Notes: generated from the sequence alone by a model not told the origin. Positions 7,169-16,672 are shown, numbered from the stretch's first letter. The stretch is 47,278 nucleotides of DNA from Lachnospiraceae bacterium (GCA_014804365.1 JAAUZX010000076.1:1-47278); one strand, 5' to 3'. Translations and numbers: made by a program.

Positions 7169-7241
7169 ATGCATTATAACTGTTCAGAAGGTGCATCTTC
7201 GTAACTGTGAAGAACGGAGGTCTGAACAGTTACGATGCATT
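7169..7241 (+). repeat. Dispersed palindromic repeat, copy 2, inside a larger inverted repeat
   Basis: 7201-7233 has the ends GTAACTGT / ACAGTTAC and the GAAGAAC…CTGA interior of copy 1. It is nested in a longer hairpin whose arms are 7170-7188 (ATGCATTATAACTGTTCAG) and 7222-7240, with two mismatches. This suggests one copy inserted into, or expanded from, another. Confidence 0.75.
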
Positions 7242-7310
7242 TTATTTCATAGAACCTCCGATATGAATATGCTGAGATAAAAATGGAAAGACAAGGTAAA
7301 ACAAGAAGAT

Positions 7311-8711
7311 ATGATGGAACAGACAAGAGAAAACAAAATGGGCGTTATGCCGGTCAATAAGCTGCTGATTACGATGTCCCTGCCGATGATGGCATCCATG
7401 TTGGTACAGGCACTATACAATGTGGTGGACAGTATCTTTGTGTCACGGATCAACGAGAATGCACTGACAGCGGTGTCACTTGCTTTCCCGATTCAGACAT
7501 TGATGGTGGCAGTCGGGGTAGGAACCTGTGTCGGTATCAACGCGGTATTGTCTAAGGCTCTGGGGGAAAAGAATCAGGAGGTCGTAAACAAGGCAGCGGG
7601 AAACGGCATGCTTTTGATGTCGATCAGCTATTTCGTATTTCTGATGGTGGGTCTTTTTGCGACGAAAAGATTCTATCTGAGCCAGACAGATGATGCTCAG
7701 ATCGTACAGTACGGCTGTGAGTATCTTTCGGTGGTGTGCTGCTTATCTTTCGGTATGTTTACGCAGTTTACCTTTGAGAGGCTGTTACAGTCTACGGGCA
7801 AGACCTTCTATATTATGGTTACGCAGGGAATCGGCGCTGTTATCAATATTATTTTGGATCCCATTTTTATCTTCGGACTGTTCGGAATGCCGCGGCTGGG
7901 TGTGCGCGGTGCGGCTGTGGCGACTGTAATCGGGCAGATTACGGCGGGGCTGTTGGCTTGTGCCATTAATATGAAGAAAAATGATGAAATCCAGATTACC
8001 GGACAGGCGCTTAAGCCTGACGCGGAGATCATTAAGCTGATTTATAAGATCGGCGTGCCGTCTATCATCATGCAGGCGATCGGTTCGGTTATGACTTACG
8101 GAATGAATCGGATACTGATCACTTTCAGTTCGACGGCGACGGCAGTATTCGGAGTATACTTTAAATTACAGAGTTTCATCTTTATGCCGGTATTCGGCAT
8201 GAATAACGGACTGGTTCCCATTCTGGCATATAATTACGGTGCAGGGAAAAAGGATCGTTTTACCGATTCACTGAAATGCGGAGTGAAGTATGCGATAGGC
8301 ATTATGGTGATCGGTCTGATTATTTTCCAGACGATTCCGGATGTGCTGCTCAGACTCTTTGACGCCTCCGATGATATGCTGGCAATCGGTGAGTCGGCGC
8401 TGCGGACGATCAGCTACAGCTTTGTATTTGCCGGGTTCGGCATCGTGTGTGGAACGGCGTTTCAGGCGCTTGGCTGCGCTACATACAGTATGATGGTTTC
8501 CATAGCGAGACAGCTGGTGGTGCTGCTTCCGGCGGCGTATCTGCTTGCACTGTCTGGTGATGTCAATAAGGTATGGTGGGCATTCCCGATCGCGGAGCTG
8601 ATGTCGTTACTCATGACGGTCATCTTTATGGTTCGGATCAACAGGAAGATTATCCGGCACATAGGAGAGGACAATGTGAGCGGAAATGTTATCCAGATGG
8701 AGGAGGCATAA
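7311..8711 (+). CDS. MATE family multidrug efflux transporter
   Basis: 466 aa with twelve predicted membrane helices in two six-helix halves, the MATE layout. Antiport of cations (Na+ or H+) for organic cations or drugs across the cytoplasmic membrane is the family role; substrate not predictable. Seen: N-terminal PVNKLLITMSLPMMASMLVQ, ALYNVVDSIFVSRI in helix 1-2 region, NIILDPIFIFGLFG between halves, and YNYGAGKKDR near the start of the second half, all typical. ATG 7311 or 7314 both possible; weak ribosome site. Its paralogue is at 20911. No regulator gene adjacent. Confidence 0.92.
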   Translation: MMEQTRENKMGVMPVNKLLITMSLPMMASMLVQALYNVVDSIFVSRINENALTAVSLAFPIQTLMVAVGVGTCVGINAVLSKALGEKNQEVVNKAAGNGMLLMSISYFVFLMVGLFATKRFYLSQTDDAQIVQYGCEYLSVVCCLSFGMFTQFTFERLLQSTGKTFYIMVTQGIGAVINIILDPIFIFGLFGMPRLGVRGAAVATVIGQITAGLLACAINMKKNDEIQITGQALKPDAEIIKLIYKIGVPSIIMQAIGSVMTYGMNRILITFSSTATAVFGVYFKLQSFIFMPVFGMNNGLVPILAYNYGAGKKDRFTDSLKCGVKYAIGIMVIGLIIFQTIPDVLLRLFDASDDMLAIGESALRTISYSFVFAGFGIVCGTAFQALGCATYSMMVSIARQLVVLLPAAYLLALSGDVNKVWWAFPIAELMSLLMTVIFMVRINRKIIRHIGEDNVSGNVIQMEEA

Positions 8712-8867
8712 GGCAGAATATATCAGTGATAAGAAAAACGATATTACGTTTATAACGAAATATCATTTTGTGGAAATTGCATAGTGACTTTGCAGGGCTC
8801 CTATGATACAATTAGAAAACAGAGAGAAGAGAGAATGGCTGTACAACTTAATAAGGAGGTACAGGCT

Positions 8868-9281
8868 ATGGCGGATCACGAACTACTACTTGCCATTTCC
8901 AACATGCTTGATACGAAACTGAAGGCGGAGTTTCAAGCATTGAGGATGGAACTGCATGAGGAGATCCAAGCATTGGGGATGGAACTGCATGAGGAGATTC
9001 AGGCAGTAAGGACGGAACTGCATGGAGAAATTCAGTCAGTAAGAGCAGAACTGCAAGAGGTAAAAGCAGATGTACAGACCCTGAAAGATGAAATGCACCG
9101 CATCAAATTGTATCAGGAGAATGTTATTATGCCGAGGATCAATACGATTGAGGCGTGTTACACCGATACATTTAAACGGTATGCCATGTATGTTGAAAAG
9201 ATGGAATCGACTTTTCAGGATGTGGAAATGCTTAAAATTGTTGTGGCGGAGCATTCGGAACAGCTTAAAAAGCTGGCATGA
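8868..9281 (+). CDS. Hendecad-repeat coiled-coil protein, 137 aa
   Basis: The start at ATG 8868 (MADHELLLAISN) is set by AAGGAGGT at 8853-8860, 7 bases upstream; earlier in-frame ATGs lack this. Residues ~14-75 are 11-residue repeats: ELHEEIQALGM, ELHEEIQAVRT, ELHGEIQSVRA, ELQEVKADVQT. Hydrophobic spacing of 11 predicts a long, slightly right-handed coiled coil. The 33-bp DNA units are near-identical, which makes copy number changeable by slippage. The C-terminal part (INTIEACYTDTFKRYAMYV…) is helical without repeats. No signal peptide or membrane segment. A related gene with its own 33-bp repeats begins at 47075. Function unknown. Confidence 0.75.
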   Translation: MADHELLLAISNMLDTKLKAEFQALRMELHEEIQALGMELHEEIQAVRTELHGEIQSVRAELQEVKADVQTLKDEMHRIKLYQENVIMPRINTIEACYTDTFKRYAMYVEKMESTFQDVEMLKIVVAEHSEQLKKLA

Positions 9282-9304
9282 AGTAAACGGTAATTTTGAT
9301 TGGT

Positions 9305-9347
9305 TATTGCGCTGCCATGTAAGGAAGATTTGCATGGCAGCGGCAAT
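9305..9347 (+). terminator. Hairpin after the coiled-coil gene
   Basis: GCTGCCATG (9311-9319) pairs perfectly with CATGGCAGC (9333-9341), extended by ATTGC / GGCAAT with one bulge. No T-run follows, so terminator activity is uncertain. Confidence 0.55.
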
Positions 9348-9360
9348 TAACTCTATATAA

Positions 9361-9441
9361 GCGGATATGGCGGAATTGGCAGACGCGCCAGATTTAGGTT
9401 CTGGTGTCCATGACGTGCAGGTTCAAGTCCTGTTATCCGCA
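9361..9441 (+). tRNA. tRNA-Leu (TAG)
   Basis: 81 nt with a long variable arm (TGTCCATGACG region), as in class II tRNA-Leu. Acceptor GCGGATA / TATCCGC, discriminator A. Anticodon stem CCAGA / TCTGG with loop TTTAGGT gives TAG. Lone tRNA gene, no encoded CCA. Confidence 0.94.
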
Positions 9442-9452
9442 CTACATTTTTT

Positions 9453-9492
9453 AAATCCGAATCCGGTCCCGGTTGGGCGAGGGTTCGGATTT
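9453..9492 (+). terminator. Hairpin after tRNA-Leu
   Basis: AAATCCGAATCC (9453-9464) pairs with GGGTTCGGATTT (9481-9492) with one mismatch. Position directly after the tRNA suggests termination; T content is in the 3' arm. Confidence 0.6.
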
Positions 9493-9563
9493 CCTGTCTA
9501 CGGCGACGGATGTAATAATTTCGGACATATAATGTTGATGATCAGAAAGGATAAGACGATCGC

Positions 9564-11684
9564 ATGAAAAGGGAAGAAGCAAGGCGCAGAGCGGAAGAAC
9601 TGGTAAGCCGGATGACATTGGAGGAGCGTGCCGGACAGTTACGGTATGACGCACCGGCGATAGAGCGGTTGGGCATTCCGGCATATAACTGGTGGGGAGA
9701 GAGTCTGCACGGAGTGGCAAGAGCAGGTATTGCCACGGTATTTCCGCAGGCAATCGGCATGGCGGCAGCTTTTGACGATGCACTGATCGGGGAAATTGCC
9801 GGTTGTATCGCCGCGGAAGGCAGGGCGAAATATAATGAGTTCTCGGCGGAGAATGACAGAGATATTTACAAGGGACTCACGTTTTGGTCTCCGAATGTCA
9901 ATATCTTCCGTGATCCCAGATGGGGGCGCGGGCATGAGACTTACGGTGAAGACCCATATCTGACATCGAGGCTCGGTGTGGCATATGTCAAAGGGCTGCA
10001 GGGAGAAGGAGAAGTCATGAAAGCGGCGGCATGCGCAAAGCATTACGCGGTGCACTCCGGTCCGGAGGCAATGCGCCATGAGTTTAATGCCGAGGCGACG
10101 GCTAAGGATATGGAGGAGACATATCTTCCGGCCTTTGAAGCACTGGTGACGGAAGCGCATGTGGAAGCGGTCATGGGAGCCTATAACAGAACAAACGGGG
10201 AGCCCTGCTGTGGAAGCAAAACGCTGATTCAGGATATCTTGCGGGATAAATGGAAGTTTGAGGGTCATTTTGTATCCGACTGCTGGGCGATCAAGGACTT
10301 TCACGAGAATCATATGGTGACATCTACGCCCGCGCAATCGGCGGCCATGGCGATCAATGCGGGGTGTGATTTAAACTGCGGTTCTACATATCTGCATCTT
10401 CTGGCGGCATACGAGCAGGGACTGGTTACGGAAGAAGCCATTACGGAGGCGGCAGTGCGCTTGTATACGACCCGTTATCTGCTGGGATTGTTTGACAAGA
10501 CAGAGTATGACGACATTTCCTATGAAGCAGTGGAGTGTAAAAAGCATGTGGCACTGGCCGATCAGATGACAAAAGAAAGCATTGTCATGCTGAAGAATGA
10601 CGGCATCCTGCCGCTTGATATCAATCAAATAAAGACGATCGGAGTCATCGGTCCGAATGCGGACAGCAGAAGGGCGCTGATGGGTAATTATCACGGAACG
10701 TCCTCCGAGTATGTGACGGTTTCCGAGGGAATCCGGAGATATGCGGAAGGCAGGGCAAGGGTGCTGTACTCGGAAGGCTGTGCGCTGTTTGAGGAGAGGA
10801 CGGAGTTTCTGGCAATGAAAGGGGATCGGCTGACGGAAGCCAAGATTGTGGCAAAGCACAGCGATGTTGTCGTATTGTGCATCGGATTAGATGAGACTCT
10901 GGAAGGGGAAGAGGGAGATACGGGCAACAGTTATGCTTCCGGCGATAAATTAGATCTGCTTTTGCCGAAGTCCCAGAGGGATCTGATGGAAGCCGTTGCA
11001 TCCGTTGGCAAGCCAGTCGTTTGCTGTCTGATGGCAGGAAGCGCCATTGACTTAAGCTATGCGGCCGAACAGTTTAACGCGATTATGCAGCTCTGGTATC
11101 CCGGCGCAAGAGGAGGAAAGAGCATTGCCGAAGTTCTATTCGGGGAATTTTCTCCGTCCGGTAAGCTTCCGATCACCTTTTACAACGGCTTGGAACAGCT
11201 TCCGGACTTTACGGATTATCACATGAAAGGCAGAACTTACCGTTATATGGAGGATAAGGCTCAGTATCCGTTCGGATTCGGTCTGACTTACGGGCGGGTA
11301 TCAGTTACGAATGCGGAGCTGATTGATGTGTCAAAAGAGAGAGACGGTTTCGGACTTCCGGATGTGCGGATCAAAGTTACGGCAGCAAACAGCGGAACAT
11401 GCGATACAGATGACGTGATACAGATCTATGTGAAAAACACCGACTCGGATTATGCGGTGAAGAATCCGGCGCTGTGCGCTTTTCGGAGAATCCATGTAAA
11501 AGCGGGACAGAGCGTAGAGACCGAGCTTACAGTAGCCGGCAGAGCATTCACGGTCGTAGACGATCAGGGAGTGCGCAGGGCTGATGGCAGCCACTATAAG
11601 CTATATGTCGGAACCATGCAGCCGGACGCAAGAAGCATCGAGTTGACGGCAATGCACCCTGTGGAGTTGGATGTGAGTCTGTAA
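9564..11684 (+). CDS. GH3 glycosidase, beta-xylosidase/beta-glucosidase type
   Basis: 706 aa, no signal peptide, so cytosolic and acting on imported oligosaccharides. Domain order: GH3 N-terminal barrel (~1-300), GH3 C-terminal domain (~335-560), fibronectin III-like domain (~590-690). The text YNWWGESLHGVAR (41-53) is the pattern of GH3 beta-xylosidases. Other motifs: NIFRDPRWGRGHETYGEDPY split over 113-132, AKHYAVHSGPE, and SDCWAI with catalytic nucleophile Asp239. GLDETLEGEEGDTGN in the second domain probably carries the acid/base Glu. GH3 is retaining and releases non-reducing-end beta-linked sugars. Xylose versus glucose preference cannot be settled from sequence alone. It stands alone: tRNA-Leu before, convergent kinase gene after. 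Confidence 0.9.
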   Translation: MKREEARRRAEELVSRMTLEERAGQLRYDAPAIERLGIPAYNWWGESLHGVARAGIATVFPQAIGMAAAFDDALIGEIAGCIAAEGRAKYNEFSAENDRDIYKGLTFWSPNVNIFRDPRWGRGHETYGEDPYLTSRLGVAYVKGLQGEGEVMKAAACAKHYAVHSGPEAMRHEFNAEATAKDMEETYLPAFEALVTEAHVEAVMGAYNRTNGEPCCGSKTLIQDILRDKWKFEGHFVSDCWAIKDFHENHMVTSTPAQSAAMAINAGCDLNCGSTYLHLLAAYEQGLVTEEAITEAAVRLYTTRYLLGLFDKTEYDDISYEAVECKKHVALADQMTKESIVMLKNDGILPLDINQIKTIGVIGPNADSRRALMGNYHGTSSEYVTVSEGIRRYAEGRARVLYSEGCALFEERTEFLAMKGDRLTEAKIVAKHSDVVVLCIGLDETLEGEEGDTGNSYASGDKLDLLLPKSQRDLMEAVASVGKPVVCCLMAGSAIDLSYAAEQFNAIMQLWYPGARGGKSIAEVLFGEFSPSGKLPITFYNGLEQLPDFTDYHMKGRTYRYMEDKAQYPFGFGLTYGRVSVTNAELIDVSKERDGFGLPDVRIKVTAANSGTCDTDDVIQIYVKNTDSDYAVKNPALCAFRRIHVKAGQSVETELTVAGRAFTVVDDQGVRRADGSHYKLYVGTMQPDARSIELTAMHPVELDVSL

Positions 11685-11689
11685 AGATT

Positions 11690-13036
11690 CTACTCCGGCA
11701 GCTTTACCGTAAAAATACTGCCGCCTGCCGGGTTATCCCGTACCGTGATCTTACCGTGGTGGGCGGTCACAATTTCATAGGCGATTGCAAGACCTAACCC
11801 GAAGTGCCCCTTGGTGCTTCGGGATTTTTCTGCCCGATAGAAGCGGTCAAAGATATGTTTTTTATCTTCCTCCAATATACCCACACCTGTATCGGTTACG
11901 GTGATCTCATAAGAGGTGCGGCGCTCTTTGCAATAAGTAAGCTTCAGTTCGATCTGTCCGCCCTCGGGGGTGTAGCTGACGGCGTTGTGCAGCAGAATGG
12001 ACAGCACCTGGGCGATACGGTCAGAGTCACAGCGGCAGCGTAAGATAGGTGCTTCCGGCAGAGTCAGGAGCAGGTCGATTTCCTTTTGCCTGCAGAGAGG
12101 TTCGAAAGCCTCATATGCATTGAGGCACAGGGTGTCCAGTTCTGCGGTTCTTTGTTCAATGAGAAAGCGATTCATGCCGGAATGGGCGAGGGTCAGCATG
12201 TCGTCGATCAGATGATTCATGCGTCGGCCCTCTTTGCGGATGGTTTGGAAGAATCCGCGCTGTTCTTCGGGATTGGCGGTCTCACAGCATTCGCTGCTGG
12301 CGAGAATGACGGACAGCGGCGTGCGCAGTTCATGGGAAGCGGCGGCGACAAACTGCATCTGCTTCTCCTGATTCTCCTGCAGGGGTTTTAAGAGCCGGCC
12401 TGTAAAGAACCATGAAAAGGCGATAAGCGCCATGACGGCGGCAAGGTCGATCAGGGTAAACAGGATGCGCTGATCCGCGATTGAGGTGCGAAGATCCGTC
12501 AGAGAGTACAGAATGATGATCTGCGATAAGGTATTGTTCCGTTCGATATCAATCAGGGAAGCATAGTAGGTGCCGCCCGCAGAAGCAAATTCATATTCCA
12601 CGTGCCAGACACCGGTGTAAGCAGTGCCTTGCGGCGTGAGATTTTCTATCATAAACATGGATTCATAGGCATTCAGAGCCTCTGTAAGGAGTTGTTGGCT
12701 GTCCGAACGTTGACCGGTTAGGTCATTGGAACCGGGCAGATTGTTGTAGAGAAAAGCGGTGCCGTTATCCATCACATATATGTTGTAGCCGTTCTGCGCC
12801 TCAAGCCGTGCCAGCCATTGTATGGACACAGTGGTGGACTGTTCCAGACCGGCGGTAATCGTGCTGATATCATTCTGAAAAGAGCGGAATTGATTGTCGT
12901 AGAGACTGTTTTCCGCCACTTGAAGATAGAGGAGCGACATGATGATCGTGATAGCCGACGTGCTTCCGGCACATAATATGGTAAAGAGTAGGTGTGCTTT
13001 GCGGAACATGGGATTGGGATGTCCTTTCATATACAT
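11690..13036 (-). CDS. Sensor histidine kinase, OmpR-partner type
   Basis: 448 aa. Membrane helix at ~14-41, an extracytoplasmic sensor region of about 145 residues (~42-188) with no recognised fold, second helix ~190-213, then HisKA with phospho-acceptor His235 in ASHELRTPLS, and HATPase_c with N box LLHNAVSYTPEGG, G1 TDTGVGI, F box and G2 GHFGLGLAIA. No clear HAMP: the H box follows the second helix by only ~20 residues. It should autophosphorylate and pass phosphate to the response regulator, whose stop codon is 28 bases upstream. Start could also be 13030 or 13006. Regulation: shared promoter of the response regulator. Confidence 0.92.
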   Translation of the reverse strand: MYMKGHPNPMFRKAHLLFTILCAGSTSAITIIMSLLYLQVAENSLYDNQFRSFQNDISTITAGLEQSTTVSIQWLARLEAQNGYNIYVMDNGTAFLYNNLPGSNDLTGQRSDSQQLLTEALNAYESMFMIENLTPQGTAYTGVWHVEYEFASAGGTYYASLIDIERNNTLSQIIILYSLTDLRTSIADQRILFTLIDLAAVMALIAFSWFFTGRLLKPLQENQEKQMQFVAAASHELRTPLSVILASSECCETANPEEQRGFFQTIRKEGRRMNHLIDDMLTLAHSGMNRFLIEQRTAELDTLCLNAYEAFEPLCRQKEIDLLLTLPEAPILRCRCDSDRIAQVLSILLHNAVSYTPEGGQIELKLTYCKERRTSYEITVTDTGVGILEEDKKHIFDRFYRAEKSRSTKGHFGLGLAIAYEIVTAHHGKITVRDNPAGGSIFTVKLPE

Positions 13037-13064
13037 TGCCCGGCTGGGCAGGGAATATCAAAAT

Positions 13065-13751
13065 CTAGTCAGCGTTCGGTGCCATCAGCCCGTATCCCAC
13101 ACCGCGGACTGTCTTGATCTGCAGGCTGCTGCCGACGGTCTTTAAGCGGCGGCGCAGAAAATGGACGTAATTGTCCAGATTGCCGCCTTCCACGTCGCTG
13201 TCCGGTCCCCAGACTTTGAGCAGAAGTGTTTCGCGGGAGATGATTTGTTCCGGGGTGTGCAGGAAGCTTTCCAAAAGATCGCCCTCACGTTTGGATAGAG
13301 TGCTGTTGCCGAATGGACCGGTCAGGCACATTTCCTGGGCTGTCCATCGAATATCGTGATAGGACGGCGTATCGGGCAGCGGATTCAGCACAAGAGAGCG
13401 TCTGGAGACGCAGCGGATCCGTGCCAGTAGTTCTTCGAAATCAAAAGGTTTCACCAGATAGTCATCTGCGCCCAGATCCAGCCCTTCGATTTTATTCTGC
13501 AAAGTGCCCAGTGCCGTGATCAGGATGATGGGAACATTGATGGACTGCCTGCGCAGCGCGGTCAGGACTTCCGTGCCCTCACGGTAAGGCAGCATGCGGT
13601 CTAACAGGATCACATCATAGATATTCTGTTTTCCGTAGTATAGGGCTTCCTCGCCGTCATAACAGGAATCTACGCTGTAGCCCTGGCCCGTCAGCTGCCA
13701 TGTAATCGCCTTATTCAGATCTTTGTCATCTTCCGCCAGTAATATGCGCAT
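13065..13751 (-). CDS. Response regulator, OmpR/PhoB family
   Basis: 228 aa. Receiver domain (1-~118): acidic pocket EDD at 7-9, phospho-acceptor Asp51 in DVILLDRML, conserved Lys101 in LVKPFDF. DNA-binding winged helix (~130-225) with LSKREGDLLESFL and the recognition part NYVHFLRRRLK followed by TVRGVGYGL. First gene of the operon with the kinase. Its own promoter region carries a direct repeat (minus strand, 13837-13854) matching those in front of the two lipoprotein genes 13973 and 16736, so it probably regulates itself and them. Confidence 0.94.
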   Translation of the reverse strand: MRILLAEDDKDLNKAITWQLTGQGYSVDSCYDGEEALYYGKQNIYDVILLDRMLPYREGTEVLTALRRQSINVPIILITALGTLQNKIEGLDLGADDYLVKPFDFEELLARIRCVSRRSLVLNPLPDTPSYHDIRWTAQEMCLTGPFGNSTLSKREGDLLESFLHTPEQIISRETLLLKVWGPDSDVEGGNLDNYVHFLRRRLKTVGSSLQIKTVRGVGYGLMAPNAD

Positions 13752-13821
13752 GGGAAAGGCTCCTTTCTGTCAAAAGAGTGGCAGTGCGGGATCGATTACG
13801 CTGCGCGTTGCCCGCATCAAT

Positions 13822-13854
13822 ATCATAACACATTAATCTTTAAAGAATCTCTAA
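13822..13854 (-). promoter_or_regulatory. Predicted response-regulator box and -10 of the two-component operon
   Basis: Read on the minus strand: TTAGAGATTCTTTAAAGA (13854 down to 13837), an 11-bp-period direct repeat, then 9 bases, then TATGAT (13827-13822) as the -10. The downstream half-site covers where a -35 would lie, the layout of an activator of the OmpR family. Confidence 0.6.
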
Positions 13855-13870
13855 GAATTTCTTAATATCT

Positions 13871-13903
13871 TTAGAGAGACTTTAGAGATAGTATTGATAT
13901 TGT
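13871..13903 (+). promoter_or_regulatory. Predicted response-regulator box and -10 of the first lipoprotein gene
   Basis: TTAGAGAGACTTTAGAGAT (13871-13889), 11-bp-period direct repeat, then 9 bases after TTTAGAGA, then TATTGT (13898-13903). The 19 bases recur exactly at 16430-16448. Confidence 0.65.
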
Positions 13904-13972
13904 GGATATAGGGTTCGGCGGCACCTTAAGGCCCTCGAACCTTATTGAAAAAAAGGAGAGGAAAAACATATT

Positions 13973-16327
13973 ATGACAGGAATCAAGAGTAACGTGAAAA
14001 AAACAATCGGCTTCCTGCTGGCGGCTTGTATGGTATTTGCAACGGCGGGCTGCGGTAATGCGGGCGTACAGAAGACGGACGGTGGGAGCACGACAGACCT
14101 TGCAGCCGAAGACGTGGCACAGGGCAGTGAAAACACAACAGGGGATGAACCCGTCGCTATGGGGCGGTATGTGGAGGAGGAGACCGATCTGACGGAGTTT
14201 TCGAGCAGTCCCATGGATCTGTGTATGCGGGATGACGGCAAACTGGTGATTATGGATCGGTCCGTGGGAATGCTTGTGTCCGGGGATCAGGGCAGCACAT
14301 GGAGCATCGAGACTCCGGATTGGCTTGCCGATTATAAAACGGACGACATGTGGATCAGCGGCATGTGCATGGCACCGGACGGTACGGTGGCGGTATCGTA
14401 TTTTAAGGGAGATACCAATGCGGAGGAGCCTTCGTGGTATCTGGAGCTTATTTTGCCGGACGGAACACGGGTTCCAGTGGAGGCGAACATGTCGGAAGAC
14501 GAGAGCTATTTCAGACAGGCGGTCATGGGAGATGACAGTCGTATTTATGCAAGTACCGGACGCGGAGTATACGAGGTACAGCGGGATGGCAGTACAAACA
14601 AGATAGTGGAATTGGATGCTACGCCTTCGTGGGTCTGGGTTAAGGATGATCTGATGATCATAGATAATGATTGGGACATGGAAGATGCACCGTTAGTCTA
14701 TGATATGGCTGCGGGGGAGTATGTTACGGACGAGGTACTTTCGGATTTTGTTGCTGACAGCTATCAAAGCAGAATGTATAACGGAACGGATTACGGCACT
14801 ATGTACATTCTGCCGGGTGAGGACAGAACTGTCTATGTGATGGGGCAGAAAGGGATACACAGGCATGTGGTCGGCGGTAATATGATGGAGCAGATCGTGG
14901 ACGGCGGGTTGTCGTTACTCGGGAATCCGGATTATTATATTGTCGATGCCATACAGCTTGAGGGAGATGTCTTTCTGGCGCTCTTTGCGGGCGGGAAAAT
15001 GATTCGGTTTACTTATGATCCGGATGTTCCGGCAGTACCGGAGAATATGTTGACGCTCTACAGTCTTAAGGAGAATGATGTGGTCAGACAGGCCATCTCT
15101 TATTACCAAACAGAGCATCCGGATGTTTTCGTTTCTTACAGGACCGGCATGGGCGAAGGGGATTCCGTGACGAGAGAGGATGCTATCAAGAAGCTGAACA
15201 CGGAAATTATGGCGGGCGAAGGACCGGATCTGATCGTAATGGATGACATGCCCCTTGATTCATATGTAGAAAAGGGAATGCTGCTTGACCTGACGGATTA
15301 TCTGGCGAAATACAGTGAGAAGGAGCCTCTGTTTGACAATGTAATCGAGGCATTGAAACGTGACGGCAAGGCATATGTGGCACCGGCGACGATTGCCGTA
15401 CCGAGGATCGCTTCCGCGGCGGTTGGTATAGAAAATGTGACAGATTTGTCGGATTTAGCGGAGGCCATAGAGAATGACAGGGAGAAATATCCGACAGAAG
15501 ATATTCTGGGAGTCAGCGGCGGCTGGGGTATTCTGAAGCGGTTCTCGCCTGCGAGCGAGCCGGCATGGGTCAAGGCGGACGGTACGATAGATAAGGAGAG
15601 CATCGGAACATATTTTGAGCAGTGTAAACGGATCTATGCGGCGCAGATGGACGGACTGGATGAGAAAGTAAAGGACTACTACAATCAGCGCAATATAGGG
15701 CTTAAGGAGCGTATGGGCATACGCATGGACGAGATGGAATGGGAAATCTATCTGGATGTGATGCAGTATGTTGGTGGGGAGCAGCATGCCATGGCAGGCT
15801 GGAGCAGTTCTGCGTACAGTTGTCTGGAACTGCTTTCCCTGGACCGGACGAAGGGATATGAGAACACGAAAGTCATACCTATGCAGGGACAGTGCAGCGG
15901 TGTGTTTATGCCGGGGACTATGCTGGGGATCAGCGCTGCATCCGGACAGACTGATCGGGCGCTTACGTTTATGGATACCTTTTTATCCGCAAAGGTGCAA
16001 AGTGTGTATGACGGGTTTCCGATGAATCAGGCGGCATATGACGCGCAGTTTGTTCCGGAACATGTGGGCGAGGACGGTGTGTATACCTCTATGGCCACAT
16101 CCGACGCGGACGGTAATATGATCTCCTATGTGGTATACTGGCCGGAAGACGAGGAAATTGCGGCGATGAAGAAAGAACTGGCGGCGGTGAACACGGCTTA
16201 TATTCCCGATAAAATTCTGGAGGAGGCTGTATTTACACAGGGGGCAGCATATCTGGAGGATGAGCAGTCGTTGGAGGATGCGCTGAATAAGATTGAGAAG
16301 GCGGTGCAGGTCTATATGGCGGAGTAA
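13973..16327 (+). CDS. Asp-box/solute-binding lipoprotein 1
   Basis: 784 aa. Lipoprotein signal with lipobox TAGC and Cys27, so anchored outside the membrane. Residues ~60-380 look like repeated beta-blades: an Asp-box (SGDQGSTW) near residue 100 and repeats such as MCMAPDGTVAVSY. Residues ~385-780 resemble a family 1 extracellular solute-binding protein: EDAIKKLNTEIMAGEGPDLIVMDD is split across the typical ligand-cleft loop, followed by YVEKGMLLDLTDYL and C-terminal YPQR-like hinge text. No ABC permease or ATPase is nearby, so it is more likely a sensor or scavenging receptor than a transporter part. Divergent from, and probably controlled by, the adjacent two-component system. Paralogue at 16736. 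Confidence 0.82.
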   Translation: MTGIKSNVKKTIGFLLAACMVFATAGCGNAGVQKTDGGSTTDLAAEDVAQGSENTTGDEPVAMGRYVEEETDLTEFSSSPMDLCMRDDGKLVIMDRSVGMLVSGDQGSTWSIETPDWLADYKTDDMWISGMCMAPDGTVAVSYFKGDTNAEEPSWYLELILPDGTRVPVEANMSEDESYFRQAVMGDDSRIYASTGRGVYEVQRDGSTNKIVELDATPSWVWVKDDLMIIDNDWDMEDAPLVYDMAAGEYVTDEVLSDFVADSYQSRMYNGTDYGTMYILPGEDRTVYVMGQKGIHRHVVGGNMMEQIVDGGLSLLGNPDYYIVDAIQLEGDVFLALFAGGKMIRFTYDPDVPAVPENMLTLYSLKENDVVRQAISYYQTEHPDVFVSYRTGMGEGDSVTREDAIKKLNTEIMAGEGPDLIVMDDMPLDSYVEKGMLLDLTDYLAKYSEKEPLFDNVIEALKRDGKAYVAPATIAVPRIASAAVGIENVTDLSDLAEAIENDREKYPTEDILGVSGGWGILKRFSPASEPAWVKADGTIDKESIGTYFEQCKRIYAAQMDGLDEKVKDYYNQRNIGLKERMGIRMDEMEWEIYLDVMQYVGGEQHAMAGWSSSAYSCLELLSLDRTKGYENTKVIPMQGQCSGVFMPGTMLGISAASGQTDRALTFMDTFLSAKVQSVYDGFPMNQAAYDAQFVPEHVGEDGVYTSMATSDADGNMISYVVYWPEDEEIAAMKKELAAVNTAYIPDKILEEAVFTQGAAYLEDEQSLEDALNKIEKAVQVYMAE

Positions 16328-16382
16328 CGGAGGAATGCGTGCCGGGAATATTCGGGTCTAGGAAGCGGATATTGTAAATTTT

Positions 16383-16417
16383 CGTAACTGCTCAGAAGAT
16401 GCTTCTGAACAGTTACG
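16383..16417 (+). repeat. Dispersed palindromic repeat, copy 3
   Basis: CGTAACTG…CAGTTACG ends, nearly perfect 16-bp stem with a 3-base loop, followed by a T-rich stretch (GATTTTTC). Here it could serve as the terminator of the upstream lipoprotein gene. Confidence 0.75.
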
Positions 16418-16429
16418 ATTTTTCTTGTG

Positions 16430-16462
16430 TTAGAGAGACTTTAGAGATTGATCTGGTATGCT
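16430..16462 (+). promoter_or_regulatory. Predicted response-regulator box and -10 of the second lipoprotein gene
   Basis: TTAGAGAGACTTTAGAGAT at 16430-16448 is identical over 19 bases to 13871-13889. After TTTAGAGA come 9 bases and then TATGCT (16457-16462), the same spacing as in the other two sites. The predicted transcript has a ~270-base leader containing the large palindromic element. Confidence 0.65.
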
Positions 16463-16498
16463 GTCTGTGTTGGGAGTGTTATTGTTCCATGGGGCATT

Positions 16499-16672
16499 TA
16501 AGACGGACGCGCAGATGGAAGTTAATATCTACGGAGTCGCGCTTTCGCTCCGCAAAAAGCGTAGCAGGTGCTAAACTCGTGAGTTGCGTTGCAACTCAGG
16601 ACCTCGTTAAGCACTGACGCTTTTTGAGGGACTCCTTAAGATATTAACTTCCATCTGCGCTGGGTATTGGAT
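16499..16672 (+). repeat. Large palindromic element, copy 1
   Basis: Perfect 22-bp inverted arms, 16509-16530 and 16639-16660 (GCGCAGATGGAAGTTAATAT…). Inside: GGAGTC / GACTCC, AAAAAGCGT / GACGCTTTTT, and a perfect GAGTTGC-GTT-GCAACTC hairpin. Flanks TAAGACGGACGC (left) and GCTGGGTATTGG (right) are shared with copy 2 at 22360. No coding capacity. It occupies most of the 16328-16735 intergenic gap. Confidence 0.85.
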